Origin: Desulforapulum autotrophicum HRM2
Lineage (GTDB): Bacteria > Desulfobacterota > Desulfobacteria > Desulfobacterales > Desulfobacteraceae
Reading direction: 5' to 3'
NCBI RefSeq assembly: GCF_000020365.1
Contig: NC_012108.1
Location: 2,232,001 to 2,296,000 of the forward strand
Length of the DNA stretch: 64,000 nt
Shown: positions 1-9,148 of the stretch, in pieces
Layout: each line of letters opens with the position of its first letter
Position numbering within the stretch: position 1 is the stretch's first letter
Made by a program: the position numbers and the translations under genes
The notes under the pieces: generated by a model
What the model was told of the DNA's origin: nothing
The model's input: only the letters and a program-made list of their open reading frames with translations
Databases searched by the model: none

Positions 1-1
1 A

Positions 2-646
2 ATACAAAATAATTTTATTTATTATTTTTTTATATGTATGCTTTTAATCTTATATTTTTATTTAACTGATATAAAAATTGCGAATAATATTGAATTTCAA
101 AATAGCCTTTTTAGGATTTTGGTCAATGAATATCTATTTTATATAATACCCTATTCATTGATATTTGCAGTTGGATTGCGCATTTCAATTCTACCAAAAA
201 ATCAAATTATTATTTTATTCCTTTTTACGCTGATTTCATACGTGTTTGTTTCTCGGATTAACGTAGAAAATGTATTTTCTAATATCAACGCATTCAAATA
301 TCCCCCCCAATCATTTTGGACTATTTATGGCCTAATGATTTCTATCCTGCTATATCTTTTTCTAACATACGGTAATATGCATTTGCAGTTTCATAAGTTA
401 ATTTTTTTTATGAGCTCATCCTCCATGTGGATATATTTATGGCATATATTTTTGTTGAAAAATTGGAATCATGGGACGGGTCATATCCCCGATTTTGCAA
501 AAAATTATTTTGTAAAATTCCTTGTTCTTACTGTGCTTGCGTCACTGATAACCTACTTGCAAAAAAAAGGTTTCCATTTTCTAATAGCTAAATATGAAAA
601 ACATCATTTTATTTATAGGGTTATATCCGTATGTTTTTTAAAATAA
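2..646 (+). CDS. Acyltransferase-3 family membrane protein, C-terminal part (cut by window start)
   Basis: The frame is open to the left edge, so only the last ~214 residues are visible; the first ATG in view is at 38. The product is almost entirely hydrophobic, with about six membrane helices. It contains the motif SSSSMWIYLWHIFLL, which resembles the penultimate helix of acyltransferase-3 (OatA/ExoZ-type) enzymes. These put acetyl or other acyl groups on exported polysaccharides from the inner membrane. It lies 28 bp before the flippase gene and is similarly AT-rich, so it probably belongs to the same polysaccharide operon. The N-terminal catalytic part lies outside the window, so the family call rests on the C-terminal helix pattern only. 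Confidence 0.6.
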   Translation: MQNNFIYYFFICMLLILYFYLTDIKIANNIEFQNSLFRILVNEYLFYIIPYSLIFAVGLRISILPKNQIIILFLFTLISYVFVSRINVENVFSNINAFKYPPQSFWTIYGLMISILLYLFLTYGNMHLQFHKLIFFMSSSSMWIYLWHIFLLKNWNHGTGHIPDFAKNYFVKFLVLTVLASLITYLQKKGFHFLIAKYEKHHFIYRVISVCFLK

Positions 647-674
647 TTACCTCCCAATATGGATTCATATAATA

Positions 675-2222
675 ATGACAGGTGCACGTATTGTTTTAAG
701 AAATTTAACCGCAAATTGGATCGGACACGGGGCCGGTCTTGTGGTTATGTTCTTTTTATCCCCTTTTATCGTCCATACACTTGGCGTTACAGAGTATGGA
801 ATCTGGCAACTTCTGACTGTTTTAACAGGATATATGGGCGTCCTGGATCTTGGGGTAAGGGCCAGCACAGGTCGTTATATTATTCTTTTTCTCGGCCAGC
901 AGGAATATGAAAAGGTTGATGAAACCATACGCACCGGTTTGGGCCTTTATACCGTCTTAAGCGGGCTTATACTGTTTGCCGGTTTCATACTTGGACTGGT
1001 GTTTCCATGGGTGTTCCCTTCTGTTCCCCAGGAATATCATATGACTGTGGCGGTCTTGCTTCCCGTACTTGCTGTCAATATATGGATTTCAGCGTTAAGA
1101 ACGATTCTTTCCAGTTTGCTTGCAGCATATGACCGATTTGATCTGGCAAGGGGATCAGATCTTATAATGCTTGCGGTCCGCACGATTGGTACTATTGTGG
1201 TACTTAAGCTGGGTATGGGGTTGATCGGTTTAACCATCGCAATTGTCGGTTGTAATATCGTTGGCTTAATAGTCAATTTAATGCTTTGCAATCGTATCCA
1301 TAGCGGGCTTAAACTCTGGCCTCTGATGTTGAAAAAAGATCGAATGAAAGAGCTCTATAACTACGGAATTGGAGCATTCGTTGTAGCGGTATCTGCCAAG
1401 ATTATCGGTCAAACTGATTTGCTGCTGGTTGGGAATTTGATCAGTATTGACTCCGTTGCTGTATATAGTATCGGTGCTATGCTTATTTATTATTCTGATA
1501 CTTTTACCAAGCAGATCTATATGACCTTTTTCCCCTCGTTACAACGGGCTGTTGCCCAGGAAAATTTCGGTGAGGTCAGATGGATACTTAACCGGTTGAT
1601 AAGCTTGTCACTTATCCTTGGTATACTTATGTATGTTGGATATGCTTTTTTTGGTGTATCGTTCATAACACTCTGGATGTTTGATGCGAAGATTTTTCCT
1701 TTGACCTCGGTTGAATCGGCTGCCAAGGTTATGGCAATTCTTTCCTGTGCAAAACTGTTGCTTCTTTTAGGGCAGTTTAGTCGAAGTCTTCTTGCTGCAA
1801 CCGGTCATATAAGTTTTTCCGCCAAAATGACAATAGTCGAGGCGATGATCAACTTAATTTTGTCTATTTCATTTGTTGTCGTGTTCGACTGGGGTTTGAC
1901 AGGTATTGCAGCGGGGACTTTGGGTTCTCACCTTCTCATACAAACAATTCTTGTACCACATTATGCCTGTAAGAAAGTTGGAATGAGCTGGGGCGGTTTG
2001 CTGCTGTCAACGGGTAGCAGGGGTTTAATTGCAGCTGGACTTTTTTCAGGGATTTGCTTTGGCATGCAACATCTTTTTACAACACAAAATTGGTTTGAGT
2101 TTTTTATCCAGGTTGCGGCCTGTGTTTTGTGTTATATTCCCATTGCTTTGTTATTGCTTGTTTCATCAAATGATAAAAAACGCCTATGGAATAAAATTTA
2201 TCGGCCAATTGTAAAATCCTAG
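675..2222 (+). CDS. Wzx-like polysaccharide flippase
   Basis: A 515-residue polytopic membrane protein of the size and hydrophobic profile of the MOP-superfamily polysaccharide transporters (Wzx/RfbX), with about 12-14 helices. The N-terminus (RNLTANWIGHG, then FLSPFIVHTLG and YGIWQL) is typical: a short amphipathic start, a long first helix and the conserved LG..EYG.W segment around residues 35-45. The expected role is flipping undecaprenyl-linked repeat units across the inner membrane. The polymerase-type gene 8 kb downstream and the glycosyltransferases fit a Wzx/Wzy pathway. ATG 675 is the only start consistent with that N-terminus. No clear Shine-Dalgarno sequence is visible. Confidence 0.88.
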   Translation: MTGARIVLRNLTANWIGHGAGLVVMFFLSPFIVHTLGVTEYGIWQLLTVLTGYMGVLDLGVRASTGRYIILFLGQQEYEKVDETIRTGLGLYTVLSGLILFAGFILGLVFPWVFPSVPQEYHMTVAVLLPVLAVNIWISALRTILSSLLAAYDRFDLARGSDLIMLAVRTIGTIVVLKLGMGLIGLTIAIVGCNIVGLIVNLMLCNRIHSGLKLWPLMLKKDRMKELYNYGIGAFVVAVSAKIIGQTDLLLVGNLISIDSVAVYSIGAMLIYYSDTFTKQIYMTFFPSLQRAVAQENFGEVRWILNRLISLSLILGILMYVGYAFFGVSFITLWMFDAKIFPLTSVESAAKVMAILSCAKLLLLLGQFSRSLLAATGHISFSAKMTIVEAMINLILSISFVVVFDWGLTGIAAGTLGSHLLIQTILVPHYACKKVGMSWGGLLLSTGSRGLIAAGLFSGICFGMQHLFTTQNWFEFFIQVAACVLCYIPIALLLLVSSNDKKRLWNKIYRPIVKS

Positions 2223-2309
2223 CGTTTATGAATAAATTAACAATGAACTTTGTCATGATTCTATCAATGAGAAGCCATATGTATCAAGTGGAAGATAAGG
2301 GCAATAAAT

Positions 2310-3488
2310 ATGAACTATACTAATCCTCCTGCCATCATTCTTGGCTCGGGCGGCAATGGACTCGGGGTTGCACGTTCATTGGGGCGAAGAGGGGTTTATA
2401 CCATTGTCATAACCGATAAAATTAACAGTCATGAAATGTGCAGCCGTTTTATCGATAAAAAAATTTATTTTTCTGGTTCGGATGAAAGCCTTGTAGAAAT
2501 GTTGATAACCAATAGTGCCCTGCATCAATATTCTCCAGTGTTGTTTCCAATTCGTGACATAACCGTTTCTGCAATTGCAGACAGGTTGGCTGAGTTGAAA
2601 AAAATATATCGTATTGGAATGCCGGACGCCCAGATAATAAAAACTGCCTTATCAAAGACAAGTTTTGATAGGATGGCGTTGGATAAAGGCTTTCCAACGG
2701 CTAGAACCTTTACTGTTAAGAATTTTTCCCAAATGGATGAAGTCAGCAATCAAGTCTTGTTCCCCTGTATTTTAAAACCCGAGTTGAGAAGCAATGAGTT
2801 CTTAAATGTTGCATCAGCCAAAGCTTTCATAGCTAATACAGCAAAAGAGTTAAAAGATCAATATCAGTCTTTTGCCATGGCTTCACCAGAGGTCGTTGTT
2901 CAAGAATATATCCCTGGTGGAGAAGAACAATTGTATTTTTGTTTTCAGTATTACAATCGTGATAGTGATCCTGTGGTATCAATTACCGGTAGAAAAATAC
3001 GTCAATGGCCTCCAATTTGTGGCAGTACCTCATCTTGTGAAGTGGTTAATATCCCCGAGATTGAAAATTTATCCACCCGTTTTTTTAAAAGTATTAATTA
3101 TTTTGGCCCATGTTCTACGGAATTTAAGAAAGATCCAAGAAATGGAAAATATGTTTTTATTGAGCCTACCATAGGTCGGACTGATTGGAACAACAGCTTT
3201 TCTGAGGGAAATGGAATACCCATACCATTTATCGCTTATTGTGATATTGTCGGTTTATCAATCCCAAATTTTTATCAAAAACGGTTGAAGTATCGTTGGG
3301 TTCGGTGGTCAGCCGATTATGAAGCGGCAGTATATCAGCTTAAAAAAGGAGATCTAACCCTTTTCGATTGGCTTAAATCTCTCAGGCCACCAATTGTTGG
3401 ACCTATTTGGAGTCTGGATGATCCTGTTCCTCTACTGAGTTCGTACTTCTCCCGTATTCAACGGAAGCTATTTAAATTATTAAACTAA
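2310..3488 (+). CDS. ATP-grasp carboxylate-amine/thiol ligase (first of three)
   Basis: A 392-residue cytoplasmic protein. Residues 8-35 form a Rossmann-like pre-ATP-grasp start (ILGSGGNGLGVARSLGRRG). FPCILKPELR at 151-160 carries the first ATP-binding lysine, VVQEYIPGGEEQ the hinge, and a C-terminal FIEPTIGR takes the place of the usual E-x-N-x-R metal motif. ATP-grasp enzymes of this type join a carboxylate to an amine through an acyl-phosphate. In polysaccharide loci such genes often add amino acids or other acids to sugars; that role and the substrate are inferred here. The change from N to T in the metal motif suggests specialised chemistry. It stands ~90 bp after the flippase gene. Confidence 0.85.
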   Translation: MNYTNPPAIILGSGGNGLGVARSLGRRGVYTIVITDKINSHEMCSRFIDKKIYFSGSDESLVEMLITNSALHQYSPVLFPIRDITVSAIADRLAELKKIYRIGMPDAQIIKTALSKTSFDRMALDKGFPTARTFTVKNFSQMDEVSNQVLFPCILKPELRSNEFLNVASAKAFIANTAKELKDQYQSFAMASPEVVVQEYIPGGEEQLYFCFQYYNRDSDPVVSITGRKIRQWPPICGSTSSCEVVNIPEIENLSTRFFKSINYFGPCSTEFKKDPRNGKYVFIEPTIGRTDWNNSFSEGNGIPIPFIAYCDIVGLSIPNFYQKRLKYRWVRWSADYEAAVYQLKKGDLTLFDWLKSLRPPIVGPIWSLDDPVPLLSSYFSRIQRKLFKLLN

Positions 3489-3610
3489 AAAAATATTAAT
3501 TTGTTAAACTTGATCATCATGTTTAAATGGGAATAAAAATAAGGGCAGATCTGATAATAAAATCTTCCTGAAAGAGACGATAAAATAATTTTATATATAC
3601 AGGAATCAAA

Positions 3611-4180
3611 ATGTCTTTGAGTTTAATAAAAAAACATATAAGAAAAATTTGGCTAAGAGAAAAGTATCATTTCTACGTAAAAAAATTGTCAAAAAGTAAT
3701 TTTGTTGAAAAAACAATTTTATTTAAAGAAGCTAAAAATGAGGACCTTAGTGCTGTTGCCGTTCAGTTTAAAAGTCATTTCGGAGAAAATGGTTTTGAAT
3801 ATTTATCAGGGAAAATAAATTCTGGTGAGATACTTTTAATCGGTTACGAAAATTTAAATTCTGACAAAATTTGTTTTGTTTCATGGCTTTCAGAAAAAGA
3901 AAAGGCGTTGATTGAATTTAAAAAAAAAAGAAGTTCCCAAAATGTTGTTTTTAGTTTCAGAACTCTTGTTCCCCCGGAATACCGAAATATAAAAGTTGGA
4001 AGACGGGGAATAGGTTTTGCTCAGGAAGTTGCTCTGAGAAAAGGTTATAAAGAAATTTGGGGTATAGTAAAAAATGACAACTTGGCTTCTCAGAAAATGC
4101 TTGAAAGCCTTGGATGGTATAAAGATGGGAACCTTCTAAGAAAAGTTGTTTTGAAAAAAGAGTTTTTTAGGGTGTTGTAA
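3611..4180 (+). CDS. GNAT-family N-acetyltransferase
   Basis: A 189-residue protein with a lysine-rich, AT-rich N-terminal extension of about 40 residues followed by a GNAT fold. The acetyl-CoA pyrophosphate loop region reads PPEYRNIKVGRRGIG (about residues 118-132). The closing motif NDNLASQKMLESLGW is the usual beta-alpha signature at the end of GNAT domains. It probably acetylates an amino sugar precursor or another small amine during polysaccharide synthesis, judging from the neighbours; the substrate cannot be read from the sequence. Base composition is clearly more AT-rich than genes after 12 kb, which suggests that this part of the locus was acquired separately. Confidence 0.82.
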   Translation: MSLSLIKKHIRKIWLREKYHFYVKKLSKSNFVEKTILFKEAKNEDLSAVAVQFKSHFGENGFEYLSGKINSGEILLIGYENLNSDKICFVSWLSEKEKALIEFKKKRSSQNVVFSFRTLVPPEYRNIKVGRRGIGFAQEVALRKGYKEIWGIVKNDNLASQKMLESLGWYKDGNLLRKVVLKKEFFRVL

Positions 4181-4317
4181 TCTTTTTGACGTGGCGTATA
4201 AGCACCGGATAAATTTTTTGGATTGAAATCACAAGGCCAATTAATGAAGATTGATAGTTTTTAGATGTCAAATTTTAAAAAGACTATGGTAGAATTGTTT
4301 TAAAAGAGCCATTCCAC

Positions 4318-5934
4318 ATGCCGAATAAAAATTCTAAAAATACTTTACAATTGGACCTTTCTGTTCTCTTACTTAAAATGGACCCTGCATGGATAAGCTT
4401 CTTAGATGCCGAAGGCATTTCATGGGCTACGGTCAATTCGGATGACTTGATCAAAAATCATACAGCCTCTGTGTTTGTTTTACCTAAAGGTACTCCAAAG
4501 AGTATTGCTGAAAATTGTTATGCATTAGCATTGAAAGGGGCTTGTCTTATATGCGAACCGGATACTGAACCTGTAATGCATCTCGATGAGATTCATTATT
4601 GTAAGATGCCCTACGATGATCAGAACTTTTGTGGTTTGGAGGACAAAAATAATTCCCGAGCGATCAGGGTAAAAAGGGGAAAGCTTGGTCAGGGAACTGT
4701 TTTCTGTCTTCCTTTCTGCTTGAGACCGCTTTGGGAAAGCTGGGGACGGGCACGCCGATTTGTTAATGTCGGTAATGGACAGTTGATTTATGAAGAGATG
4801 TCGGCGATAGTAAAAAAAAATGTCCGTCGTGTGGTCATTGAAATTATAAAACAGGCTTTTTTTAGACAGGGCTTACCGTTTACTCACAAATGGTATTTTC
4901 CCGGGAAAAACAGATCCGTACTATGCTTTCGAGGGGATGCTGATGGCGGGCCAAAAGAAAATTTTAAATGTTGGCTGGACGCTGTTCGTCCCTTTTCCAC
5001 ATCGACCTCTGTGTTTTTTTGTACCAGTAAATATACACATAAAAAAGATTTGATCGTTGCCGCTGCTAATGCAGGGCTGGAAGTCGGGAGCCACAACCAT
5101 TGGCATATTGTCTTTCCCGACAGATTCACCAACTCAAAATCCCTTATCCGTGCCGAGACTGTTTTAAATTCTGCAGATCAGCATCCAACGGGATTTGTAG
5201 CGCCAGCTTTTTTCTGGCATCCCTCTCTGTACCATTTGCTTGAGCAGCGCGGTTATTTATACGCATCCTCTTTCCGGGTTAACCACGATGGGATACCCTA
5301 CTTTCCAGTAGTAAACGGACGAATTGGAAAGGTCTTGGAAATCCCTTATCATTGCCTTGGAGACCGCTTCCCTGTTTCTAATATTCCCTTAGATGGAGAA
5401 ATCAGCCGTCGTTTTTTTGAAACTTTGATCAAAAAAAAATACTCTGCGGGTGAGCCTATGTTCCTCTATGGTCATCCAGATATAAAAGGACGAATGGGAA
5501 CTTCTCCAGAGTTGGTCCGATTTATTCTTGAGACGGCCATGTCATACTCGGACGTTAAGCCTTTGCAACTATCTCCTTATGCCAAGTGGTGGCGGCAACG
5601 AACCGATTTAAAGGTAGAGAGCTTTTATGATGTAAAATCCTCAAGAGTTGGGTTTCGTAACGAATCAAGATTGAGTCCCAAATTACCTGACTTAATGGTT
5701 CGTGTAGAGTTCCCCAATGGGGAATCTTATCTTGCCGATCCCAATCTCTATGCTCCCAAAGGACTACCTCGTGATGAAATGGTAACGTTTTCCCCCCTTT
5801 ATTTGCCTAATGCTTATGATGTAGGGGAAGTCGTTTATAAGAGGCCAGATTTGATTACTCCTTGGCATAGTTGGCGCAATAGGCGGATGATAAGACGATT
5901 TGCTGAAGCCTATTGGCAAGTTTATCGGTCATAG
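4318..5934 (+). CDS. NodB-like polysaccharide deacetylase family protein
   Basis: A 538-residue protein without a signal peptide. The first ~190 residues are unrecognised; a NodB-like carbohydrate esterase 4 domain follows. FRGDADGG places candidate metal/catalytic aspartates at D207 and D209, SHNHWH gives H259/H261/H263 (the H-x-H metal motif in altered form), and VAPAFFWHP resembles the R-x-P-x-G motif 3 with changes. LYGHPDIKG near the C-terminal side supplies a later histidine. The family removes N- or O-acetyl groups from sugars. The cytoplasmic prediction and the long N-terminal part suggest action on a lipid-linked or soluble intermediate. It starts with ATG at 4318; the next gene is 376 bp away. 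Confidence 0.8.
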   Translation: MPNKNSKNTLQLDLSVLLLKMDPAWISFLDAEGISWATVNSDDLIKNHTASVFVLPKGTPKSIAENCYALALKGACLICEPDTEPVMHLDEIHYCKMPYDDQNFCGLEDKNNSRAIRVKRGKLGQGTVFCLPFCLRPLWESWGRARRFVNVGNGQLIYEEMSAIVKKNVRRVVIEIIKQAFFRQGLPFTHKWYFPGKNRSVLCFRGDADGGPKENFKCWLDAVRPFSTSTSVFFCTSKYTHKKDLIVAAANAGLEVGSHNHWHIVFPDRFTNSKSLIRAETVLNSADQHPTGFVAPAFFWHPSLYHLLEQRGYLYASSFRVNHDGIPYFPVVNGRIGKVLEIPYHCLGDRFPVSNIPLDGEISRRFFETLIKKKYSAGEPMFLYGHPDIKGRMGTSPELVRFILETAMSYSDVKPLQLSPYAKWWRQRTDLKVESFYDVKSSRVGFRNESRLSPKLPDLMVRVEFPNGESYLADPNLYAPKGLPRDEMVTFSPLYLPNAYDVGEVVYKRPDLITPWHSWRNRRMIRRFAEAYWQVYRS

Positions 5935-6310
5935 TTTACTCAACTTTCGGACTTCAACTTTGATGATCGGGGGCAGGCTTGTGTTATTGTGCTTTTGACA
6001 ACATCTTGTCCGCTTTCTAAGCCGAACAAAAGTGCAACAATGCAAGCCTGACCCCATGTAAACCCCATGTAAACAACCAATCCAGTTGAGTAGTTTATAT
6101 TCTTATTTCTGATTTTTGTGTTGTGTTGACAAGAGAATTATAAAGTTTTTTTGGTCCGGACTTATCCGGTTGGGATGATCAAGATCCAGCAAGAGATATC
6201 AGGATGTTTTCAATCCATGACAGAATGGCTATCTTTTGTTGGATACGAAGTCCTTTCTCAATATGTAAAAAATTATGATGTGATTGCATACAAAACATTG
6301 AGGTTAAAAA
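5935..6310. other. Intergenic gap holding an inverted-repeat element
   Basis: 376 bp without a gene. It contains the complete copy of a short inverted-repeat element (5969-6055), then AT-rich sequence with the direct duplication ATGTAAACCCCATGTAAAC just after the element. The last 200 bp before the ATP-grasp gene probably carries its promoter, but no convincing -35/-10 pair was picked out. Confidence 0.6.
5969..6055. repeat. Short inverted-repeat element, complete copy (MITE/REP-like)
   Basis: About 87 bp bounded by imperfect terminal inverted repeats. The left end GGGGCAGGCTTGTGTTATTG matches the reverse complement of the right end, GGGGTCAGGCTTGCATTGTT, over ~29 positions with few mismatches. 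A second copy of one arm plus the centre lies inverted at 21444-21507. It encodes nothing. Ends of the form GGGGTCAGGCTTGCA suggest an element moved in trans by a REP-type or similar transposase; that is an inference. Confidence 0.7.
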
Positions 6311-7411
6311 ATGAATTATCTTAAAAAATCGATCCAAGGAACGACTAACACAATGTGGCAATATCGTAAAGCTTTTTCGGCGCATTGCAAAGGTAGTATG
6401 TCCCTTGCTCTTTCAACAATGCCTAAGATTTTAAAAGCCCATTTTAAATTCGGTATTAGTCCATTATTATATTCTTTCTTTCAGTTTGACAATGTTCCAG
6501 AATCAGAGTGGTCTGAATATACTACAAATCAAGAAAAGTTTACTAAACTTTTGGTGGGCAACAGCACGGTCGAGGCTCGTAGAACAGCTGGAAATAAACT
6601 TCAGTTTTATAATCACTGTATTAAAAAAGGTTTACCAATAATTCCTGTGTTTTGCGCTGTATCAAATGATCAAAACTTGAATATCGACGGAGTCGAGATT
6701 ATAAATGATATCGAAAAATGGCGTAAAATAATATCGACATTACCAAAAGAATTATTTGTCAAACCATTTCTAGGAAGAAGTGGTATTGGGGCTTTCGCAG
6801 TTTATAGGGAAAACGGTAATTTTAATTTTGCAGGTTGTAATGGATCAGCGGAAGATTTATTTGAATATATAAAAGTAAGAGTTAAGCCTGGAAAAGGGTT
6901 TATCGTTCAACCAAGAATGAAAACGCATTCTTCCTTAAGAGCTATTGTTTCACAAAAAGGTTTATCAACTATTAGAGTAACTACCATCAGGCGGAACGGT
7001 AAAACAGAAATAATTATGGCATGCCTTAAGATAATTCGTGGCAAAAATGAACACGACAACTTTTCAAAAGGTATGTCAAACAATTTGATTGCAGCTATTA
7101 ACACTGAAACCGGAGAATTAGCCCCAGCTTGGGGATCAACAGCGAGCGACTGGCCAATAATGACTCAATATGCTATTCATCCAGATACTGGTGAGGGAAT
7201 AGAAGGATTTGTTTTACCTTCATGGAATAAAATTGTTGAATTGGCTGTCCGTGCCCAGGATTCACTTCCTTTATTGCAGACAATTGGTTGGGATATGGCG
7301 CTGACAGACGAGGGTGAATTTATTGTTGAGGCTAATACTGCATACGATCCTGTACTTTTTCAACTCCTTCAGCAACGAGGTTTAAAAAGGGGAGCATTAG
7401 GCGTTTCTTAA
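6311..7411 (+). CDS. Sugar-transfer-associated ATP-grasp protein, C-terminus altered by an IS
   Basis: A 366-residue protein of the ATP-grasp type found with sugar-transfer genes (PF14397-like). FVKPFLGRSGIGAF (about 152-165) is the ATP lysine and glycine loop, FIVQPRMKTHSSL the hinge, TIRVTTIRR and GWDMALTDEGEFIVEANT the core and the metal-binding E-x-N motif. The active site is intact, so the enzyme is probably functional. Its last residues (RGALGVS) and stop codon come from the left end of the insertion sequence that begins at 7390. The 9-bp duplication TTTAAAAAG shows that the original reading ran K-S-E-F-L-K-L-Y-S to a TGA now at 9030-9032. Ligation of a carboxylate to a sugar amine is the likely but unproved role. 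Confidence 0.88.
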   Translation: MNYLKKSIQGTTNTMWQYRKAFSAHCKGSMSLALSTMPKILKAHFKFGISPLLYSFFQFDNVPESEWSEYTTNQEKFTKLLVGNSTVEARRTAGNKLQFYNHCIKKGLPIIPVFCAVSNDQNLNIDGVEIINDIEKWRKIISTLPKELFVKPFLGRSGIGAFAVYRENGNFNFAGCNGSAEDLFEYIKVRVKPGKGFIVQPRMKTHSSLRAIVSQKGLSTIRVTTIRRNGKTEIIMACLKIIRGKNEHDNFSKGMSNNLIAAINTETGELAPAWGSTASDWPIMTQYAIHPDTGEGIEGFVLPSWNKIVELAVRAQDSLPLLQTIGWDMALTDEGEFIVEANTAYDPVLFQLLQQRGLKRGALGVS

Positions 7412-8998
7412 CGGAATCTTATGAGAGACAGAGGAAAACTTGCTGAAAGGCTTGATATGTGATTATAATTCTTTGTATTTATAGATAATAAAGCTGGACA
7501 ATTCCATAAGAATAGATTAACTTATCATGGGAAATAGCCCTCATTTTTTAAAGGAGGCCCCATGATAGCAACTGCTAAAATCGCAAGCGCTTATTCAGAA
7601 GAATGGAAGTCAGGATTTCTATCATTTGCCAGTAGCCGTTTAGACAAAATAGCAAAGGATTACCAGATGGATTCCATCACCGATATATCGAAAAGTCTTT
7701 TCAGCAACCGATCAGACATTATGGGGCAGGCCGCTTTAGCATTGATAGAAAAAAAATATGGTCACCTACTGGAGCAAAAACATTGTCAATGCCCGATTTG
7801 CGACAAACAAATAAAAGCAAGGCCCCAAAAAGTAAAACGGAAGATTGAAACACTTATAGGTCCAGTAGAGCTTGAACGGCCTTATTTTTATTGCGTCAAA
7901 TGTGGTTTCGGATTCTATCCGCTGGATTATGCCTTGGGGCTTTCGAATCGAAAAACACAATCTGACATTCAAGAGTTGGAAGCCTGGTTGGGGGCCGAAA
8001 TGCCTTATGAAACAGCGGCTGAAACCCTTGAGCGATGTGCAGGAGTTAAGGTCAGTAACCACCATGCCCACGATGTTGTTAATGAAGTAGCAGAGCATAT
8101 TCAACTGTTGGATGTTTGTCCTGACAAATCAGAAATCCATGCTCAAATTGATGCCATCGCTAAGAATAATTTCCGCCGCCCCGTTTTAATGATAGGCATA
8201 GACGGAGCCCATGCACCAACACGCCCAGAGCCCAGTCCGAGAAAGGGTAAAAGAGGGAAAGGTGAATGGAGAGAGGTCAAGGGGTTTCGGATTTATCTGA
8301 TTGATAATCAAAACATTAATCACCTGATAAGCTGGCACCAAATCAAAACAGACAAAGAGTTGACACAGGATCTGTTGGAGATCAAGCAGGCCGGGTTAAT
8401 ACCCGAAAAAAAAGTCCGCATATGTGTCATTGGAGATGGTGCTCCATGGATTTGGAATCGAATAAAGGAAGTTTATCCGAATTCTAAAAAAGTATTGGAT
8501 TATTATCATTGCAGCGAGTATTTGCATGATGTGGCCAATGCCCAATACGGCAAGAACACACAAAAAGCCAGAGAATGGGTGGAGGCAACGCTTACCAGAC
8601 TTTTTTTAAACCAGGCAGATAGAATTATTGCCGGAATGAAGCGAATGAAACCAAATTCAGATTCAGCTATGGAACAAATTAACAAGACTGTGAAATATCT
8701 TTCTGATCGTAAAGAAATGATAAATTACGGTTCATTGAAGAGAGGTGGTTATCATATTGGCAGTGGTGGTATAGAAAGCTCAAATAAGTTCATATCCAAT
8801 GTACGCCTTAAACGATCCGGTGCATGGTGGTATCCTACAAACGCCAACAATATTCTAAAGCTACGTTGTGCGAAGTATAATAAAACTTTTGATCGAGTAA
8901 TGGAAAGAAGTAGGAAAAAATTACAGCAAAGTAAAACCGAAAAGCGTCCTCAACTTCGTCTCATAGTGGATAATTCTTAAGAAACAGGTAATGCTCCC
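7390..8998 (+). mobile_element. Complete ISKra4-type insertion sequence, 1609 bp, with 9-bp target duplication
   Basis: The ends are 22-bp inverted repeats with 19 identities: GGGAGCATTAggcGTTTCTTAA on the left and, on the reverse strand, GGGAGCATTAcctGTTTCTTAA on the right. The perfect 9-bp direct repeat TTTAAAAAG flanks them at 7381-7389 and 8999-9007, so insertion was by simple transposition and both ends are intact. One transposase gene fills most of the element. It landed in the last codons of the ATP-grasp gene and separates the glycosyltransferase at 9149 from its former upstream neighbour. Confidence 0.9.
7562..8980 (+). CDS. ISKra4-family transposase
   Basis: A 472-residue DDE-type transposase with a good Shine-Dalgarno sequence (AAGGAGG) before ATG 7562. 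The N-terminal third has a cysteine zinc-binding arrangement (CPIC around 77-80 and CVKCGFGF around 117-124). Candidate catalytic acidic residues are D214 in GIDGAH, D292 in GDGAPW and E405 in GGIESSNK, the spacing typical of ISKra4-type enzymes. The reading frame is uninterrupted and both element ends are present, so the transposase is probably active. The stop codon lies 18 bp inside the right end, overlapping the inverted repeat, a common compact IS arrangement. Confidence 0.92.
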   Translation: MIATAKIASAYSEEWKSGFLSFASSRLDKIAKDYQMDSITDISKSLFSNRSDIMGQAALALIEKKYGHLLEQKHCQCPICDKQIKARPQKVKRKIETLIGPVELERPYFYCVKCGFGFYPLDYALGLSNRKTQSDIQELEAWLGAEMPYETAAETLERCAGVKVSNHHAHDVVNEVAEHIQLLDVCPDKSEIHAQIDAIAKNNFRRPVLMIGIDGAHAPTRPEPSPRKGKRGKGEWREVKGFRIYLIDNQNINHLISWHQIKTDKELTQDLLEIKQAGLIPEKKVRICVIGDGAPWIWNRIKEVYPNSKKVLDYYHCSEYLHDVANAQYGKNTQKAREWVEATLTRLFLNQADRIIAGMKRMKPNSDSAMEQINKTVKYLSDRKEMINYGSLKRGGYHIGSGGIESSNKFISNVRLKRSGAWWYPTNANNILKLRCAKYNKTFDRVMERSRKKLQQSKTEKRPQLRLIVDNS

Positions 8999-9148
8999 TT
9001 TAAAAAGTGAATTCCTAAAACTATATAGTTGATCTTAACCTATACGAGTCAGGACCAAAATGGTTCACAGAATGATGATCAGAAAAAGTATAAAGTCAGT
9101 GGGTTGAATTAGATGTTTACTTTAAGTTAATGCTATTGGATTATTTTT

